From Paragyromitra xinjiangensis (taxonomy: Eukaryota; Ascomycota; Pezizomycetes; Pezizales; Discinaceae), in assembly GCA_038503065.1 (NCBI GenBank), contig JBCAMK010000006.1, positions 1,922,001 through 1,986,000 on the forward strand: a DNA stretch of 64,000 nt, in the 5' to 3' direction. How positions within the stretch are numbered: position 1 is the stretch's first letter; every line of letters begins with the position of its first letter. Positions 36,201-50,000 of this stretch are shown here, piece after piece. The notes under the pieces were generated by a model. It searched no databases. It saw nothing but the letters and a program-made list of their open reading frames with translations, and was not told the origin of the DNA. Made by a program: the position numbers and the translations under genes.

Positions 36201-39200
36201 ATCTTCAGTCACTGGCGATCTTATGTAGGCTAGGTTTTCGATCCCCCGGATTCTCCACATATTAATGATTGGAGCCGCCTAAATGCCCTTATTACCACAA
36301 AGCAATTCCAAATCGTGTCTCTGCTGAAGGTATCAAGCCTACATCGCCCATCTTTAGATCCAAACAGCGGTACATACCGCACCAATGTACTTTACAGGGC
36401 GGCTTTGAAATTTCTTTATCGAACAACTCACGGATGGATGTTTCTATTTCCTGTTAATATTAATCTTGTCATAACTGAAACAGAAGTTCCTATGCAGAAG
36501 AAGGTGCTATCAGGAGCAGTTGGCCCAGGTGGTCAGAATAAGAATGCGACAGATCGCCTCGCTACAGGCGTGCTAGGATTATCTAGCTATCTTGATACCT
36601 ATCTAGGCACCCTATGGCCTAATAAGTCCAAAACTCGCCAAGCAGGGGAAACCCGGGTCTGGTCCTATTACGTGGCGACCAGCCGCAACGAAGGGTTGTG
36701 TGGGAAGGCACACGGCTGGCCAGGTGAACACCCCAGCTGCATGAATCTTTCAACCTAGTCAATAAGCTTCTCACCTCCAAGTCTTAGCTGAATCCGGCAG
36801 GTGGGCTGCTGGCAGAGGGTGGCATGTCTTACCTCTAAAATTCTGTGGAGGGCCTTAACTACCCCATCTCTGCCTCCCCCGGCCCGAGAGGCTGAAAAAA
36901 CTCCAGGTTATTATTATCCAATAGGAATTTTATGGCCGCGGGGGATAGTGAGGCTCCGCGGCATTTTATCCGATCTCTGTAGAGCCACTGTCCCCACTAG
37001 TCTCCACAAGGCTCTATGCTTCTGGTTTCTTACCCAAATTGCGGCTGATAGCTATTAACAGCCCTCTGGAGATACTCATTTTCGCATCTTTAGGGCAGTA
37101 TCAACCGGGTTCGGTGGAACTGTTTACTTGGTGCCTGCCTAGGCGGTACCGGCAATCAATGTCTTTAATGAAATGATGCAACCTGATCGTATCGATATCA
37201 ACTCAACAAAACCTAGATATGGTAACAGTCTGGAAGTTAAATCTAACAGATAACCTCTGTACTACTGTGCTACTAGTTAATTTCTCACAAACTGTTGAGC
37301 TACTTTTGTGTTATTTAGTACGTTGGTGAGGTAGTTTTATCCTACTTGAGAGGTCAAAAATTGTAGAATAAAAGTATGCACTATTAAAACGGTAAGAAAA
37401 GCCCCCCCTAAAGTGAAAGCCTCTACTTATTACCTCATGATCATAGATAACCACCATTACTTTCATTGGACTTGGTTTCTGGATTGAGATCTTTGTTGCT
37501 ATTGTATCACCAGTATAAACTTGCTTAATTCGTGGCGTACGTAACCCAATATTCAGAGGCACAAGTAAAGGACTCACTCCATGTTGCTAGAGATAAGTGC
37601 TCAGCGGGAAAGCTTACCATTAGAAGATCTAGATCGCTCCTAGCTAGGTTACTATCGAGGTTCAGCCCCAGAGTTGTCGGGAGTTTCCATTGTTGAAAGT
37701 ACTACTAACTGTCAATATCTTGATTGGCAGGGAAGCTCGCCATTCTATTGGGGTCCTATAGCTAGCTGACCTCTCATCAAGCATATTTCTCATGGTTTCG
37801 TGTAGGACATGCGGGCTATAACGCAAAGAAGTCCGTTTATAGCAGCATAATAGAGAGAAATGAGGATCTTTCAGCTGTGTTAATTGTCCGAGGGAGATCT
37901 AGCTGTGGTGTTGGCATGTAGCAGCGAGCGTGGACAATGTTGAATGCCGCGAGATGTCGTGACGCTATGCAAAGTGCACGGAAAAGTGCGAGAAAGACGG
38001 TAGGGCGTTCTTGACAGGTGGGAGTGGCAAAATCAAGCAATCTGAAGCTCTGGCTATCATGGGCTTAAAGTTTCTATCGAAGCCCAAGCCCGAAGGCGCC
38101 TCAACATAGAAAAAATAAACGAAAAATGACATCTTGACTCATGCTGAGCCTACTGATTGCCAATCAAGTATATTCGAAGTCTATCAGCTCGGCCAATGCC
38201 AGTTTTAGGCAACTGTGCTTCTTCATCCAGCCTCACTCGGCAGTACCTGATATCAATATCACTGCCCTGGACGCGGAATCTACCCTGCTAAGCGAATAGG
38301 AGCATCCACTCAATGACGTTTAACGGGTTATGGGGGCCGCGCGGACTGTGAGGCTCGGATTCTTCATGCAGCGCCTTCGCTTAAGGCGCGTTACTCTGGA
38401 AGCTGGTCCTTGGGTAACTCGACGACAACTTGTTCTGAATAAAAAAAGCAAACATACAGTTTGGCTGCTAAAGGCTTCAATGATTTGTCGGATGTCTGTC
38501 ATACGTTGGTTAAATACCCCAAGCCACCGTGTTTGGAAAACGGTGAAGTGGATGTTGGCCCAAAGGTGAGCTGTCAGGAGAGACGGTGCCCCGACCGCTA
38601 TGTCCGAGTGGGCTTTGAGGATTTTCTACAAGCACAAAGCACAATAAGCACATAAGATTAAGTTCGATCACCGCATGTAGCCTCGTGCGGGGCAATGGCT
38701 CTATAATGTCCCATTATAAGGGCCCCGGGGCTGAAATGACCGGTAAAATCGGCATCCGGTGAGGTTCTTTGTGGATGTAGTGTTACTCTCGTTCTAAATC
38801 GGATGATGTTGGTTGTTTTCTCTCACCCGATCCGTAATATTCGATCGCCACACGGGTTGCACGAGGGGGAGACTGAGGCTCTTCTGCGCACCTGGACTAG
38901 GTAGGCCACATCGACAAGGATTCTTGCATGTTTCTCCCCACCCGCGAAATGATTGGTGAGCAAGCAGTCACAACCTTATTTTAACTTTGCAACACATTCA
39001 CTAGGTAGCCATCATGCCCTATGAAACCTCCAGCTTCCCAAGGACGGCAAGATGACGCAACACGGTTCCTGTGCACTTGGCAATCAATGGCTAGATTTGG
39101 GAACACAAATCCGGCGGTCGAGATCCAAAAGTTTGTAGCTAAATATATCACAGGAGAAAAAGCGTAGCGCCAGAATATCAAACGGGAAAAAAAAGGAAAA

Positions 39201-39294
39201 TTGACATCTCCAAAGAAACCGAAAAATTTATTAATCCCTCCCATAAAAAAATAAGTATCCAGATTTCAGCTAGCTTTGAACGCCTAAGCGGGCT
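33245..39294. other. Six-kilobase gene-poor stretch
   Basis: No gene is supported. It holds an (ATC)8 microsatellite at 34738-34761 and several broken open frames (around 36,270-37,060 and 38,330-38,700) without domains, probably old transposon sequence. A short GCGGCATTTTAT motif near 36,958 recurs near 51,236. Confidence 0.4.
34738..34761 (+). repeat. (ATC)8 microsatellite
   Basis: Eight perfect tandem ATC units in non-coding sequence. Confidence 0.9.
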
Positions 39295-40417
39295 CTAGAG
39301 AACCAACCCGACCACTGCACCTACAGCCCCAATGATAGCCATCATGTTAACCGCCTTACCCACCGATCCGGCTCCGGTGAATTGGACAGGCCCGGTAAAA
39401 CAAGGTGGTGGAGAGTTCAAAACTGGGATAATCTGAAGGTATCAGGTTAGAACGGGTCTGGACAACGGATATTGGAGATTTCGTACCCCTGCAGGAGTGT
39501 GAATGACACCATTGCTTGCAATTGCATCGGTTTTCACAAGACGGACACAGTTGACATAGAAATCGTTGCCTTTCACAGTGAAATAGAGATTGCTACCCTG
39601 GGTGGTCTTATGTACGTCGCCATCTTTAATGTCAGGGCTGTAGAGCGCAGCATCGTCGATGATGTGATTTCCGACAGACGCAGCATCGATCGTTGATTGG
39701 TTTGTGAATGATGAGTCAGCAGGAGCAAAGATTGTTGTTTGGTTAATGGTATCAAATTTGCTTCCGAGACCAGCAGCATTTAGGGAATTCTGAAAGTTCG
39801 TGAGGCTTAGGAATTTCAGAGTATTGGAGACTGATTCAGGGTGCGTGAAGTAGCTTGTGTGGGTTAGAAAGTTTCTGTGAACTCGGATTGAAGGGAGAAA
39901 CTCACCTATCAACAACTTGGATGAGGCCTTGAGTGCACTGAAGATCACCGAACAGGATATTGGATCTCTGTCCAAGCCCTGTAGAGAGACCGACACCTGT
40001 GTTCTGCGTTGTGTTTTGGAACTGGCGTCGGCGTTTAGAATTGTCACCACCAGTATCACTGCTCTGCACAAAGACTGAGCCACTCGTTGAGACTCCAACC
40101 CTTCTTGCATTATTGATGGCATTCACGCCATTTTCAGTCATGTATTGGCTGTCGGAAGTTTCTGCGGCGGTGGCTCGGCGGGCAAGAGTTACATTATTGC
40201 GCGCTAGGTAGGCTGTCAATGCTTCGTCGGAAGGGACATAGATCGTGCTGTTCCTTAGAGGAGAGTAAAAGGCATAAAGGTCTGGGTTTGCCCTCAACCA
40301 TTTCCCAAACAATCCAATGTCTGGTGTCTGGTCGCAGACAGTCTGGATATCACGGAAGGCACCGAGAACCGGGCCAACAGTGAGAGTGCTTAGAGTAAAA
40401 AGCGCTAGGAATTTCAT
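39295..40417 (-). CDS. GPI-anchored fasciclin (FAS1) domain protein
   Basis: Three exons on the minus strand (40417-39906, 39853-39487, 39432-39295), with introns of 52 and 54 bp, give 338 aa. Residues 1-19 are a signal peptide (MKFLALFTLSTLTVGPVLG). The FAS1 hallmark TIFAPADSSF lies in exon 2, and a second related block (STIYVPSDEAL) lies near residue 60, so one or two FAS1-like units are present. The fold ends with SNGVIHTPAG, a variant of the usual NGVIH box. Exon 3 ends in a small-residue stretch followed by a hydrophobic tail (AIIGAVGAVVGLVL), typical of a GPI-attachment signal. Several N-x-T/S sites suggest glycosylation. FAS1 proteins act in adhesion at the cell surface. A basic KRRR stretch in the middle could be a protease cleavage site. 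Confidence 0.85.
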
Positions 40418-43400
40418 TTTGAGGATGTGGTGGAAGAGGTTATTATCGAGGAAGAAGCAGCAGGCGGAGTGAGGGGAGGAGGATAGTGCTGGGGGTTCTA
40501 GCTCTGAGTCGAATTTTCTCTGGGAGATATGTGCTGCATTTAAAGAAAATGGTACATTAGGGGCACCGGGGGTTAGTATTCAGCTGCGCATGCCTGCAAG
40601 ATCCCGTCATACCGAAAGTGCCAATAGGTACGCCCGGTCACTGTCAACAAAACTAAAAATTCATACAACTCAACCCTAATCTTCGAAGGCCTTCGGAGGT
40701 GACGTGTCGGTTTCTCAAGAATTAACAGTGGGATAACACGAGTTTTTTCAAAAAGCATGATATGCAGGTGATCGCAAGGTGACGGCCCTAAGGCTTATTA
40801 ATCGACCCGTAACATGTACAGCGTAAAATCGGCAAATAATATTCTACCGCAAATGCAGGATACTCAAAAAAGCACAGCAGAATGTGAATGGGGATTTAGC
40901 CCTCTGAGTTCGCCTTGTATTTCACTTTCGTCGCGTCTCTAATAGACTGAATCCTTAAAAACAATCACCAAATAGGTAGGCCTTCTGCGCAAATAAATTT
41001 AGCACCCAATTCTTGTAAACCAATTGATACTCGTCAGCACTTAATCGGTCCAGGACTAGTTGTTTCAGCAGGTTCAGTTGTGCAAACAAGTGAAGGGTAA
41101 GACACTACAGCGCATTCATCCCATTTCATTTCGAATTTGTACAACAAATTCACTCGCCGTATCATCTAGCCCGGCTTGTTCTGGCGCTGATAGGTGAAAG
41201 GCCAATGCCTCTCTGTTAGAACACTAGGTCAGAGCAAGGCATCAACACGAGAAAAGTACGCGCCAAAATCGATAAAGTGTAAATTTGCTGTGCCTATTGC
41301 ACTTATACGGCGGTTCGAGCACGTCAGTGTATATTATAGCTCCTAGAGTAGTACAGCGCCGGAGAAAGCTTCACCAGGTAATAAGGTACCGCGGCATAGA
41401 CTTGGACACAGCATGGCAGGGCTGAGGGAGTAGGACATAAATCATACACTCACCAGCTGAAAAGGGTTGAGCCTCAATTACAAGTAAGTAGAAATCAGGT
41501 TTGATCCGAATAATAGCGCAGAGCTGTAGCCCTGCCCTCTTAGCTAGAACTTTCCTGCGGCCTTGGCCCCCATTCATTATGAATTTATACGATATCGCGG
41601 TGTATTCCGAGATTTGTTCCGGTGCTGTGCTTGGTGTCTTGCTCAAGCAATGTCAGTTTATTGGGAGTAGGTATTTTATCATGTCGCCGATTTCTTTTGC
41701 ACTTCGGGGCAAGAATAGCCAGTCCGGTTTGTGCAAATCAGAAGTGCGCAATGACCAAGAACAACCATCATAAACTACAACTGATTCTTAACCAACAAAT
41801 TTTGGCAGCAACAGCACGTGTTATATTGTAAGTTCCATAATAATAGGCCTGAGGCGGGAAAGATCCAATGTTTTCCTGGTAAGAACCGTATCTAGAAAGC
41901 AAGTAAGCAGTTTGGAAAGTGGTTCTCATTACTTTGGGTCCGAGAAGGTCAATGCGGAATCACCTAGCCCGTAGCCACCGAATCGGCGAGACGCTCTTGT
42001 CACTGCGAGTGTGCCTGGTTTGCTTAGTCGCACAGTTGCTGCGATCAATGTTTTTCGGGGCTGAACCAAGTCTTCGGATTAGTTGTTAGCAAAGGATATG
42101 TAGTCGCACCTCGCTATGTCGGATCCCTTGTTATCTCGTACGGATTCCCCTAGCATAATATTTTTTGCTCACCAAAATTAATCTACTATCTCGGATAACT
42201 TGCTATCTCGTACGAAATCTTACTGGGACTCAGCATCCGACATATCGGGGTGCGACTGTGCTCCTACAGCCTCATAATGAATCTAGCTAGACGGCGAATA
42301 ACTGCATGCAGCTGGATGCCAAAAGTGGAAACCTATCACTCAGTGCTTCTAAGATGCCAAGCATCTATACCGCTAAGCCCTACAAAGTATGGATCGGCGC
42401 GGGGTGCCGGTTGGGTGGGGAAAGATTGGGTAAAGCCAGCAGCTCTGGATAACTAGGACCAACTGGGAACTGGGATGAGATCTGATATCGTGGGTCACAA
42501 AAGGTATCAAATTATTAGATGTCTCGTAATAGCCTTTAACGCAGAAATTTATGTGAGATGTTTGTCCTGTCGCCAAGAATCTCAACCAGGACACACCCCG
42601 AAGTTCAAATGATGGAGTACAATCGAATTTTGGTATGTAACTGCAGCTATGTTTAGAGCTGCGTAGGTCGACATACCATGAATACTTTGGATTTGTTAGG
42701 GGCATCCTCTTCTCTGGATCTCGCCTTTCCTGATATTTAGGCCTACGATTTACTCGTTTTACGGCTGGAGGGACTTGACAGGGGTGTGTTCCCTATACAG
42801 CCAGCTTGTTGTCCTAATGCCTACTATAACCCTGCTCTAAGCACTCTGGGCGCTTCAAACCGCTTCAGGGGCACATCCACCAACACATAATTAAGGGTAC
42901 CTCTTGTTAGTGATGCAGTCGCTAAACCAGACCGTCGCTTGCATCTTCCCAAGTCGTTTTTCTCAAATGATCGATTGCGTTTCTCCCATGGGTATTGGCT
43001 CTCTGCTAGTATGTTTGATACGATCTCTTTTCTTTTTTCTCTTCGAAACAATCGAATATCTTTTGAATTATCGATCCCTTCTGAAGTTATTGGTGTGGGT
43101 AGTCTTGTTGGAAAATATGGAACATGCGCAGAGGTAGTGCTTTGAGCCAAGGGCTTGTGCCGAGCTCCGAAATGTTTCTTTAGAGTGCTGGTTGGATGTA
43201 GGTGGCGGTGTGAGGAAGTGAGACAGGTTGATTGCGCATGCCATACGGAGCTGCGTGAGGGTAAGTGGTCGAGCAACTGATATTACGATTACTTTAGGAT
43301 GGATGGGACCTCGACCCCGATGATCTATCCCTCGTTATGGCCTTGGTGGAGTATGCAAAGGTAGCCCGTTCCACAACTGTCGCTACAATTTCATCTGTGT

Positions 43401-44585
43401 TATCGGTCAGGTGCAGATGGTCTGCGAATCAGGTGTTCTGATATCTTTTAGTCCTGGAAAATTACCTGCCCGGTGTCTTAGAAAGAAAGTAATCATTAGT
43501 TAACCGGAACAGTCAGTCCTCATCGGCGGAGTCATGACTTGGAGGGAGGCTTTCATTTTGGCAATGGAGTCAATTGAGAGACAGTGTTTGTCACAGCTCT
43601 ATATCGGAACGATATCAAATACAATATATGTTGCAATTAGTGCGTGTTCGGTAATCTTACTATCCTTGGGAATGCACCAAACTGTGACTTGAAGCCGCAC
43701 ACCATATCAACGACTCTAACCTGGTATCAAAGAATTCCTACCATCGTTGAATGCCCACGTGAGGCTGGATTTGTCACTCGGAACGTAGCAACCTCCAGCA
43801 GGTAAATATGGTGATGATCCTGGACTCTGCTAAGCCTAACTACGATTCATTCATACACTTCAGCAGCCCTTTCCTTCCAGTTGATTGATTGGGCTCCCAA
43901 GATAATAGAGCTATGGGTTGCACAAGAGAATCTGGGGTTTGGTGTGCATGCGTTCAGCCTCTGAAGTGATGGATATCCAAGACAAATGCCTCCCCCCTGG
44001 AAGGAGAGTAGAGGCTCTGGCGATCGTTTGGCTGATAATTGGTTTTTTTAACCCCTCCTCTGCCAGCAACTTCTGCCTGAAGCCTCGCCGGTGGACAACT
44101 CAATTAAGGCGGCGAATTGCTTTTGAGGACCAATAAAGTGTTACCGTAGCATGCAGCCTCGGACTAACGGTCGAATTGACGCATCGGACGAGGCTTTTTT
44201 TTGTCGCCATCTCATCAAGTGCCCTCTTAATTTTGTTAAATCATATTCATTAAGCCCCCGCCACAAGAATATCACATGTTCTAGGTAGCACATTAGATTC
44301 CTCAGTACTGAAGAACTATCAGCGTAAATACCATACATCGTTCCGCAGTCAGAGATCCGTCGCGGGTCAATTCTCATCACCCCCCAACAGTTGTTGCAGT
44401 TGAAAACGCTGCGAGTTTAAAACTTATCCCGCAACAAACCTATCCCCTCTTTGATCGATAGACCCACACACTTCACACGCACAGGCATACCTGAAGGCTC
44501 TTCCAGGTTAGCAGAAATTTGCATGCCCCAGCTTGGTTTTCTATTTCTAACTACTTTGAGGCTTTAGAGCTATACCATCGCAACC
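40418..44585. other. Gene-poor stretch with a mariner-type miniature element
   Basis: No intact gene is supported. The miniature element at 42103-42256 is described separately. A minus-strand frame at about 42,824-43,276 contains TLKKHFGARH, like the second half of a C2H2 finger, but lacks the paired cysteines and may be a relic. Confidence 0.4.
42103..42256. mobile_element. MITE-like element with terminal and internal repeats
   Basis: The ends are inverted repeats of about 22-24 bp with three mismatches: the left starts GTCGCACCTCGCTATGTCGG, and the right, reverse-complemented, starts GTCGCACCCCGATATGTCGG. TA precedes the left end; the right flank is TG, a possible decayed TA duplication. 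Inside, CTTGTTATCTCGTACGG near the left end is repeated directly near the right end as CTTGCTATCTCGTACGA, about 72 bases further on. No coding capacity, so non-autonomous. Confidence 0.5.
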
Positions 44586-47048
44586 ATGAACACCTTTTCC
44601 GACCCCCACACGAATACCTACCTCACAAGGCATCCCTTCATAATGCCTAAGGAGACGGGGGGCCAAACAGCCATATCAGTGACCACGACACAGTACGGCT
44701 ACCTCAACTCCGTCTACACTATACTTATCCTTGGAATCGTTTCTTTCGCTTGGGAGATCGTTTCCTTCCTTGTTCTTATCTTCTTTCCAACCGAAAGATT
44801 TTCTCACAAAAAAGGCCAAAAGGACGGTACCGCACCTCCTCCGCTCGATACCACTACATCACCACTCACCGAGGAAGAATTAATTAAGGCCAGCAAACGA
44901 CAGGAGGAGAAGGACCTCACAATCCGCAGACGAAAGGCCAACAGATATGTCGCTCTGATAGCGGTTTGGAATTCTACCACTCCTTCAGCTGCTGGGGGGC
45001 TGCTCCTTGAGCATGCCTTCTCTATGTGCTGCCAGGCCGGAGACCTATCGACAGGTATTTTCGATATGATTGTTATATATATCGCGTTTTTGGTGTTCGT
45101 AGGTCAAAAGGCGACCGGTACATTAGTCCCATCGCATCTCCGGATGGGTAACCTTGTCCCAGCAAGACCTGAGAGTATTTTCTATGCAATCCAATCTAGG
45201 GCGAACGCTCGGGCCAATTTGGTAGATGCCATCAAAATCCAACAGATGAGGGCACCAGCGACTCAAAGAGCTATTGGAATCGTGGAGTCTGCAAGGCAAG
45301 AACTAAAGAAGAAGGTTAATATATCCCCTAGGACGACGATGCCCTGGCTGGGGCCTGGCAATCAAACCATCGAACAGATCACATACGACTATAAAATAAC
45401 AGGCCTAGACTTTGGGCTGCAGCTTAAGGACGCCGTCAACTTTATTGTCAGTGTCCAAGGAGCTTGTACCCTCGAGTATGGGTGGATCAACGCTAGCGAT
45501 CCAGCAACCGTCAATTCCGATGTATATGTAGTGTTTGACCAATCAGTGTATGTCTACGGGGGTGAATTTGCAAGACCCGTAGGTGGAAGTGTTGAACTGG
45601 ATGCGAGGAATGACGAGAACTTTTCGAAAGCAAACAGATCATACGCTATCGTTCCCGATACTGTTGGACGTTCCAGTACCACAGCGTCAACCGATGTTTG
45701 GTACCGCACACAACCGGACCCGAGTAATCCTGGATCCTTCGTTGTGAGACGGAATCGGCCAGCGCTTTCCTGTTGGCAAAACGATGTTTGGTCTTATCGG
45801 GGAAATAACGCCGACTCAATACTTAATCTGAGTAGCCTTCCCGGATTAGACCTTCCTCCTCCGATCCGAGACGAAATTATACCATCCCGTCTAACCTCCC
45901 CTATGATAAATGAAGTTGCATCCCAGCTCGGCAATTCGATTCTCGTTGCGTCCACAGGAAGCTTAAGCGGAGTTTTTAACGCCAATATATCCAGTTACGC
46001 CAATGATTTCGAGCGTTTGATTCTCGCATCATATGTCGCGTCGTTAAATATCTTCCTCGACACCACTCTGATAAGTCCTAACAACACGTATGGTCTTGTC
46101 AACAGCGCTCTCGACAGCTCAGGCAAGCCTAAGGATGGTGTCAACAAGTTTGTGCTCCAGAGCCCTGATGTTGTTACACTATCCCCAAAATTCCTGATTA
46201 TGATTCCACTTATCTGGTTCGGCTTCTGGGTTCTCCGAGCCGCCTTCGCATGGACGAGATCCGCCCACAGAAATAGCGGGAAACTGTCCCGGTTAACCTT
46301 GCGGGCAGTCGCTCTTCAACCAGTCCAGTTGTATAGAATCCTAGACGAAGAACTGAGCGGTTTCCGAGACGACTGGTCGAATAGAAGAGGTCACTTGCCG
46401 TTTATCAGGAAAGCTCGACCGATTTGGTCGCGATCGGTTCCGGGCGCCGTCGGGACACCCCATACCAACCCACAGATGCCGGCATACAATGAACAGGAAC
46501 CACCAAATAACGACGGCGGGGATTACGGGCCAAAACCAGTACCCGATAATGACGGCGGGGATTACGGGCCAACACAATTACATACAGTGTTGGGCGCTAA
46601 TGGGCAAGGAGTACCAGAGAAAGGAGGTATGCTGCAAAGACCCGCTTATCCAGTAATGAGCACCAGCGCGGACGAAATATCAACTGTCGGAAATGGAGAC
46701 GCCCGGCAAAAAGCTGCCCCTCCTGCCCCAGGCGTTCCAGCACGTACATACACTCTATTCGCCGCACCTAAAGTCGTGGAAACTCCCGATGGCAATTTCA
46801 ATCTTAGGTTCACGGGCCCGATGCCTTATGAGAAGCATCAAAACATCCGTTCAAGAACTTTAGATAGGGAGAAAGTATGGTCGTGGCGACGGGATCACGG
46901 GGATCGACGCAAGGTCGTTGCTGATGACCCTGATCGTAAGTCTGATACTTCTTATTCTGTGATGTTTTTTCTCTAACATATCACAACAGATAAGGACTTT
47001 GAACCGAGTTGGTTTAGTACATATATTTGGCCCCGCGGCCGGAAGTAA
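44586..47048 (+). CDS. Three-pass membrane protein with large ectodomain, unknown
   Basis: Two exons, 44586-46935 and 46990-47048, with a 54-bp phase-1 intron (GTAAGT...CAG), give 802 aa. I do not recognise the family. Hydrophobic helices lie at about 43-67, 157-174 and 534-554. The roughly 360-residue segment between the second and third has many N-x-S/T sites (NQT, NAS, NRS, NIS, NNT) and likely faces outside. The tail after residue 555 is basic, then Pro-rich and disordered, and contains a perfect tandem NDGGDYGP pair. The last exon adds HKDFEPSWFSTYIWPRGRK; without the splice the frame ends nine residues into other sequence. The start ATG (context ACCATGAAC) is the first of the frame. It could be a plasma-membrane sensor or scaffold; function unknown. 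Confidence 0.72.
46505..46570 (+). repeat. Tandem repeat inside the three-pass protein gene
   Basis: Two copies of a block encoding NDGGDYGP, separated by a few codons; the central GACGGCGGGGATTACGGGCC is identical in both. It extends the disordered cytosolic tail. Confidence 0.75.
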
Positions 47049-50000
47049 TGAAGCCGGAAATTTTGATTGAACATATGTCAGACGGATTGTCTTGAATTTT
47101 TCTACTAATTTCTGTAAGGGATCTAACGTTAGCTACATAAGTCGCTCGTTTGTTTTAATTCGGGGGGGTACGATATCAGCTTTTTCGTGTACTATTTTTT
47201 CGATGTTCTCTATTTCTTATTTTCTTGGCACGCATTTACGAATCGATTAATATCGCAATTTTATGAAACCAATCAAACGCTTCTGAATTCGATTAGAGGG
47301 CTATGACAATTAACCTTATTGCAACTTCGTTTGATCAAGAACCAGAGATAGTGTTAACATAGAAGCCGAACAATGATTCCTATCAGGGGAGCTACTTTCG
47401 TCCCTAGCTGAAGTACTGGTAGACCTGGGACGTTCCAGAAGCCAGCTAGTTAGTTATGAAATGATGTTACTGGGGGGTTTGGTGGTGAGGCCAAGCCCCC
47501 GAGAGACATGTGAAGATGCTATTTAAGGCTCACGAAGGTTCTCTTGGCTTTCACGATGACCCACCCTGTAGCTGCAGCCCTTTCACATGTTGCTCGATGC
47601 AAGGAGTCGTTCAGATAAGGTGCGGCTCTGTTGCCATCAGATGTAGCCACCCTTGGATCTGGTCAGACAGGGACAGGGGTTGGCTGAGTGGGCAATGCGT
47701 GACTTAGCCTTCTGCTATATAGTACTTCGTATCTAGGCATACGTAGCACTAAATTCGGGTGGGAAGATACACGTAGTACTGAGAAGTGATTTACACAATC
47801 TCGATATAGGCTTCATGAGACCTGCTCTCACATCACATCCTTGAACATCGTACATACATCATACCACATGCCCATATGTAGGTGTGTCTTTCCTTGCACA
47901 TCGTACGCAAGCACACTTTGTTTTAGAAATTCTAATACTCTGTATATAATTTCTCCGTTCCTTTGAACATGCTCTATATACTCCTAGCAGCCTCGTAATA
48001 TGGCTGTAACTTATCCTGAAGTTTAGATCTCAACAGAAGCCGGCTCTTACCCTTCTATCACAAGAGTTAACCTTTTGTACCACTCATTTATTCGTCCTAC
48101 AATTAAGCGCATTATTGTGTCTGCTTGGTTCAGAACCGTGTTGTGGGCTGCCCCTGCAGGGTGGATAGGAAAATTAGCGCCGCTACCTGATTAACTGATT
48201 AAACCCAGAAGGCACTCGATCAATTCGAGACTGAAAACGGAGCGCAAATACCCCTAGGTGAGGACTAAGTAGTGGCCATGTGCGAGCAATCAAACGGAGC
48301 AAAACGAGGAGCCTGTTGGGGCTGCTTCCTTAATAGTATGCAGCTTTTGTGTCGAGGGGTATAAAATAGGATTAATCATCTACGAGTAACGAGTGATCAC
48401 TTGTGATTAGTGAACGACAGGCGAGTGATATATGAAGATCAAAAAGTTACCGAGAAACCGGCATAAACAGTCACCTCCAATGTCCTATAGGTAAAAGAGT
48501 CTCTATAATCACGGGTAGATAGATATTTGAGGGTGTTTATAAGGCCTGTTTCAGAACCCATCTTTGCGTTTCTATGGCACACTCTTAAATGCAGACCATG
48601 AATTTTGGGCCGATATTCCGACACTCACGCCCGGCAGAATTGCTCAAGAAAAGCTAAAAAGCCTAGGATGGTAGTGGTAAAGCTCAATGGCCTTTTATAG
48701 AGCACGGATCCTAGCGGTCGCTGTGGAATAAAACCTCACTTTTGGTTGTGGAAAGTCCAAATGGGACGTTCTAAGAGATACCCTGTAAGTTATGAGATAT
48801 ACGCAGGAGAAAACGTACATGATAACGTAGCTTTGAAGGTTAACTGAATGTAGTGTATTTTCAGCAATAGAAAACAAATATTTAGATGGAAATATGTTTA
48901 TAAGGGCTGCTGTGAAGATACCAAGATTTAAAATTTTGAGAGGAGAAAAACACTGGATTTGGTGGGGTGTTTGGCACTCTTGGTAATTACAAGACAGTGG
49001 CGTTCTGCCCATAGATTTGATTGATCGAAATTTAAGACTTCGTGCGCCATAACTGCAAACAACCATAAGCGCAGAGTACCTCCCCCTAACAATACAAAAC
49101 CGCTACCCCTTAACTGCAGCCTCTATCCTTTAGTGACCACCCTTGACGGCACCTGGTAGGTCTACGGTACCTTGGTCTTAATAGGTACCGTAGGTTCTCT
49201 AAGGCATGAACTTAATTGGTGGGCCTAGCTAGTGGTATGGCCTGAACATCCAAAACACCTAAAAGTGGCTGGTTGTTCATCACCTTAGCGCTTAAAAATG
49301 CCCGCCGCTAGTATAAAGTTCGTGGGCCCTCTAACCGCATATTATCGGATAAGGCCGGGATACTAGCTGGAGAATACTCGGGAGTTTTCGAGGTATCTAG
49401 CAGAGACACGATGGCGTACTTGGGTAGGTACAGACCCAAGCACTAGGATAGTCGCTCCAGTCTCCTCAGTAGCGGAGTACTTGCTTTCACGGTCTCTAAT
49501 TACATGACCTCATGGACTCGGCCGAGGACTGGATTTCTGTTGCATGTAAGTGTTGGTAAGCCATCGGTCCAACCACTTTGCATTCTCACCTAGCATATGT
49601 ATTCCCTGGGATGGTTTACGTAAATCGGCCCTTCCCCGGTCAAGTCTATCCTGCACTAGATACGGGATGAAAGATCGGATCCTACGACCGGTTTCCTGTG
49701 GTCCCGGTGGTGCGCTGTAAGTAGTTGGCTATATCTAGAAGGTGAGACGAGGCGAAACCAAGATCGAAATAGTCTCCTCTCGGGGTCCGCCGATTTCGTG
49801 GGTACTGTGGTTTGCGCCTGTGTTAGCGCCTGTAGTTCATTAGAAGGGTGTCAGGATAATGGTCCCTGTATTTTCTTGATGGCGGGAAGGTTTGGAGGGT
49901 TTAGGTGTTCTTTTTTGAGTGACTGGCTAGGCGTCACGATGTATTGTGTATCGAGTAAAGGTTGATAGCTCGGGTTTATTCTACCAAAGTCCCGCAGAAC

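Noticed and set aside
36269..37058. Run of short plus-strand frames suggesting a gene
   Set aside because: The frames cannot be joined by plausible introns and match nothing I know; at most old transposon sequence.
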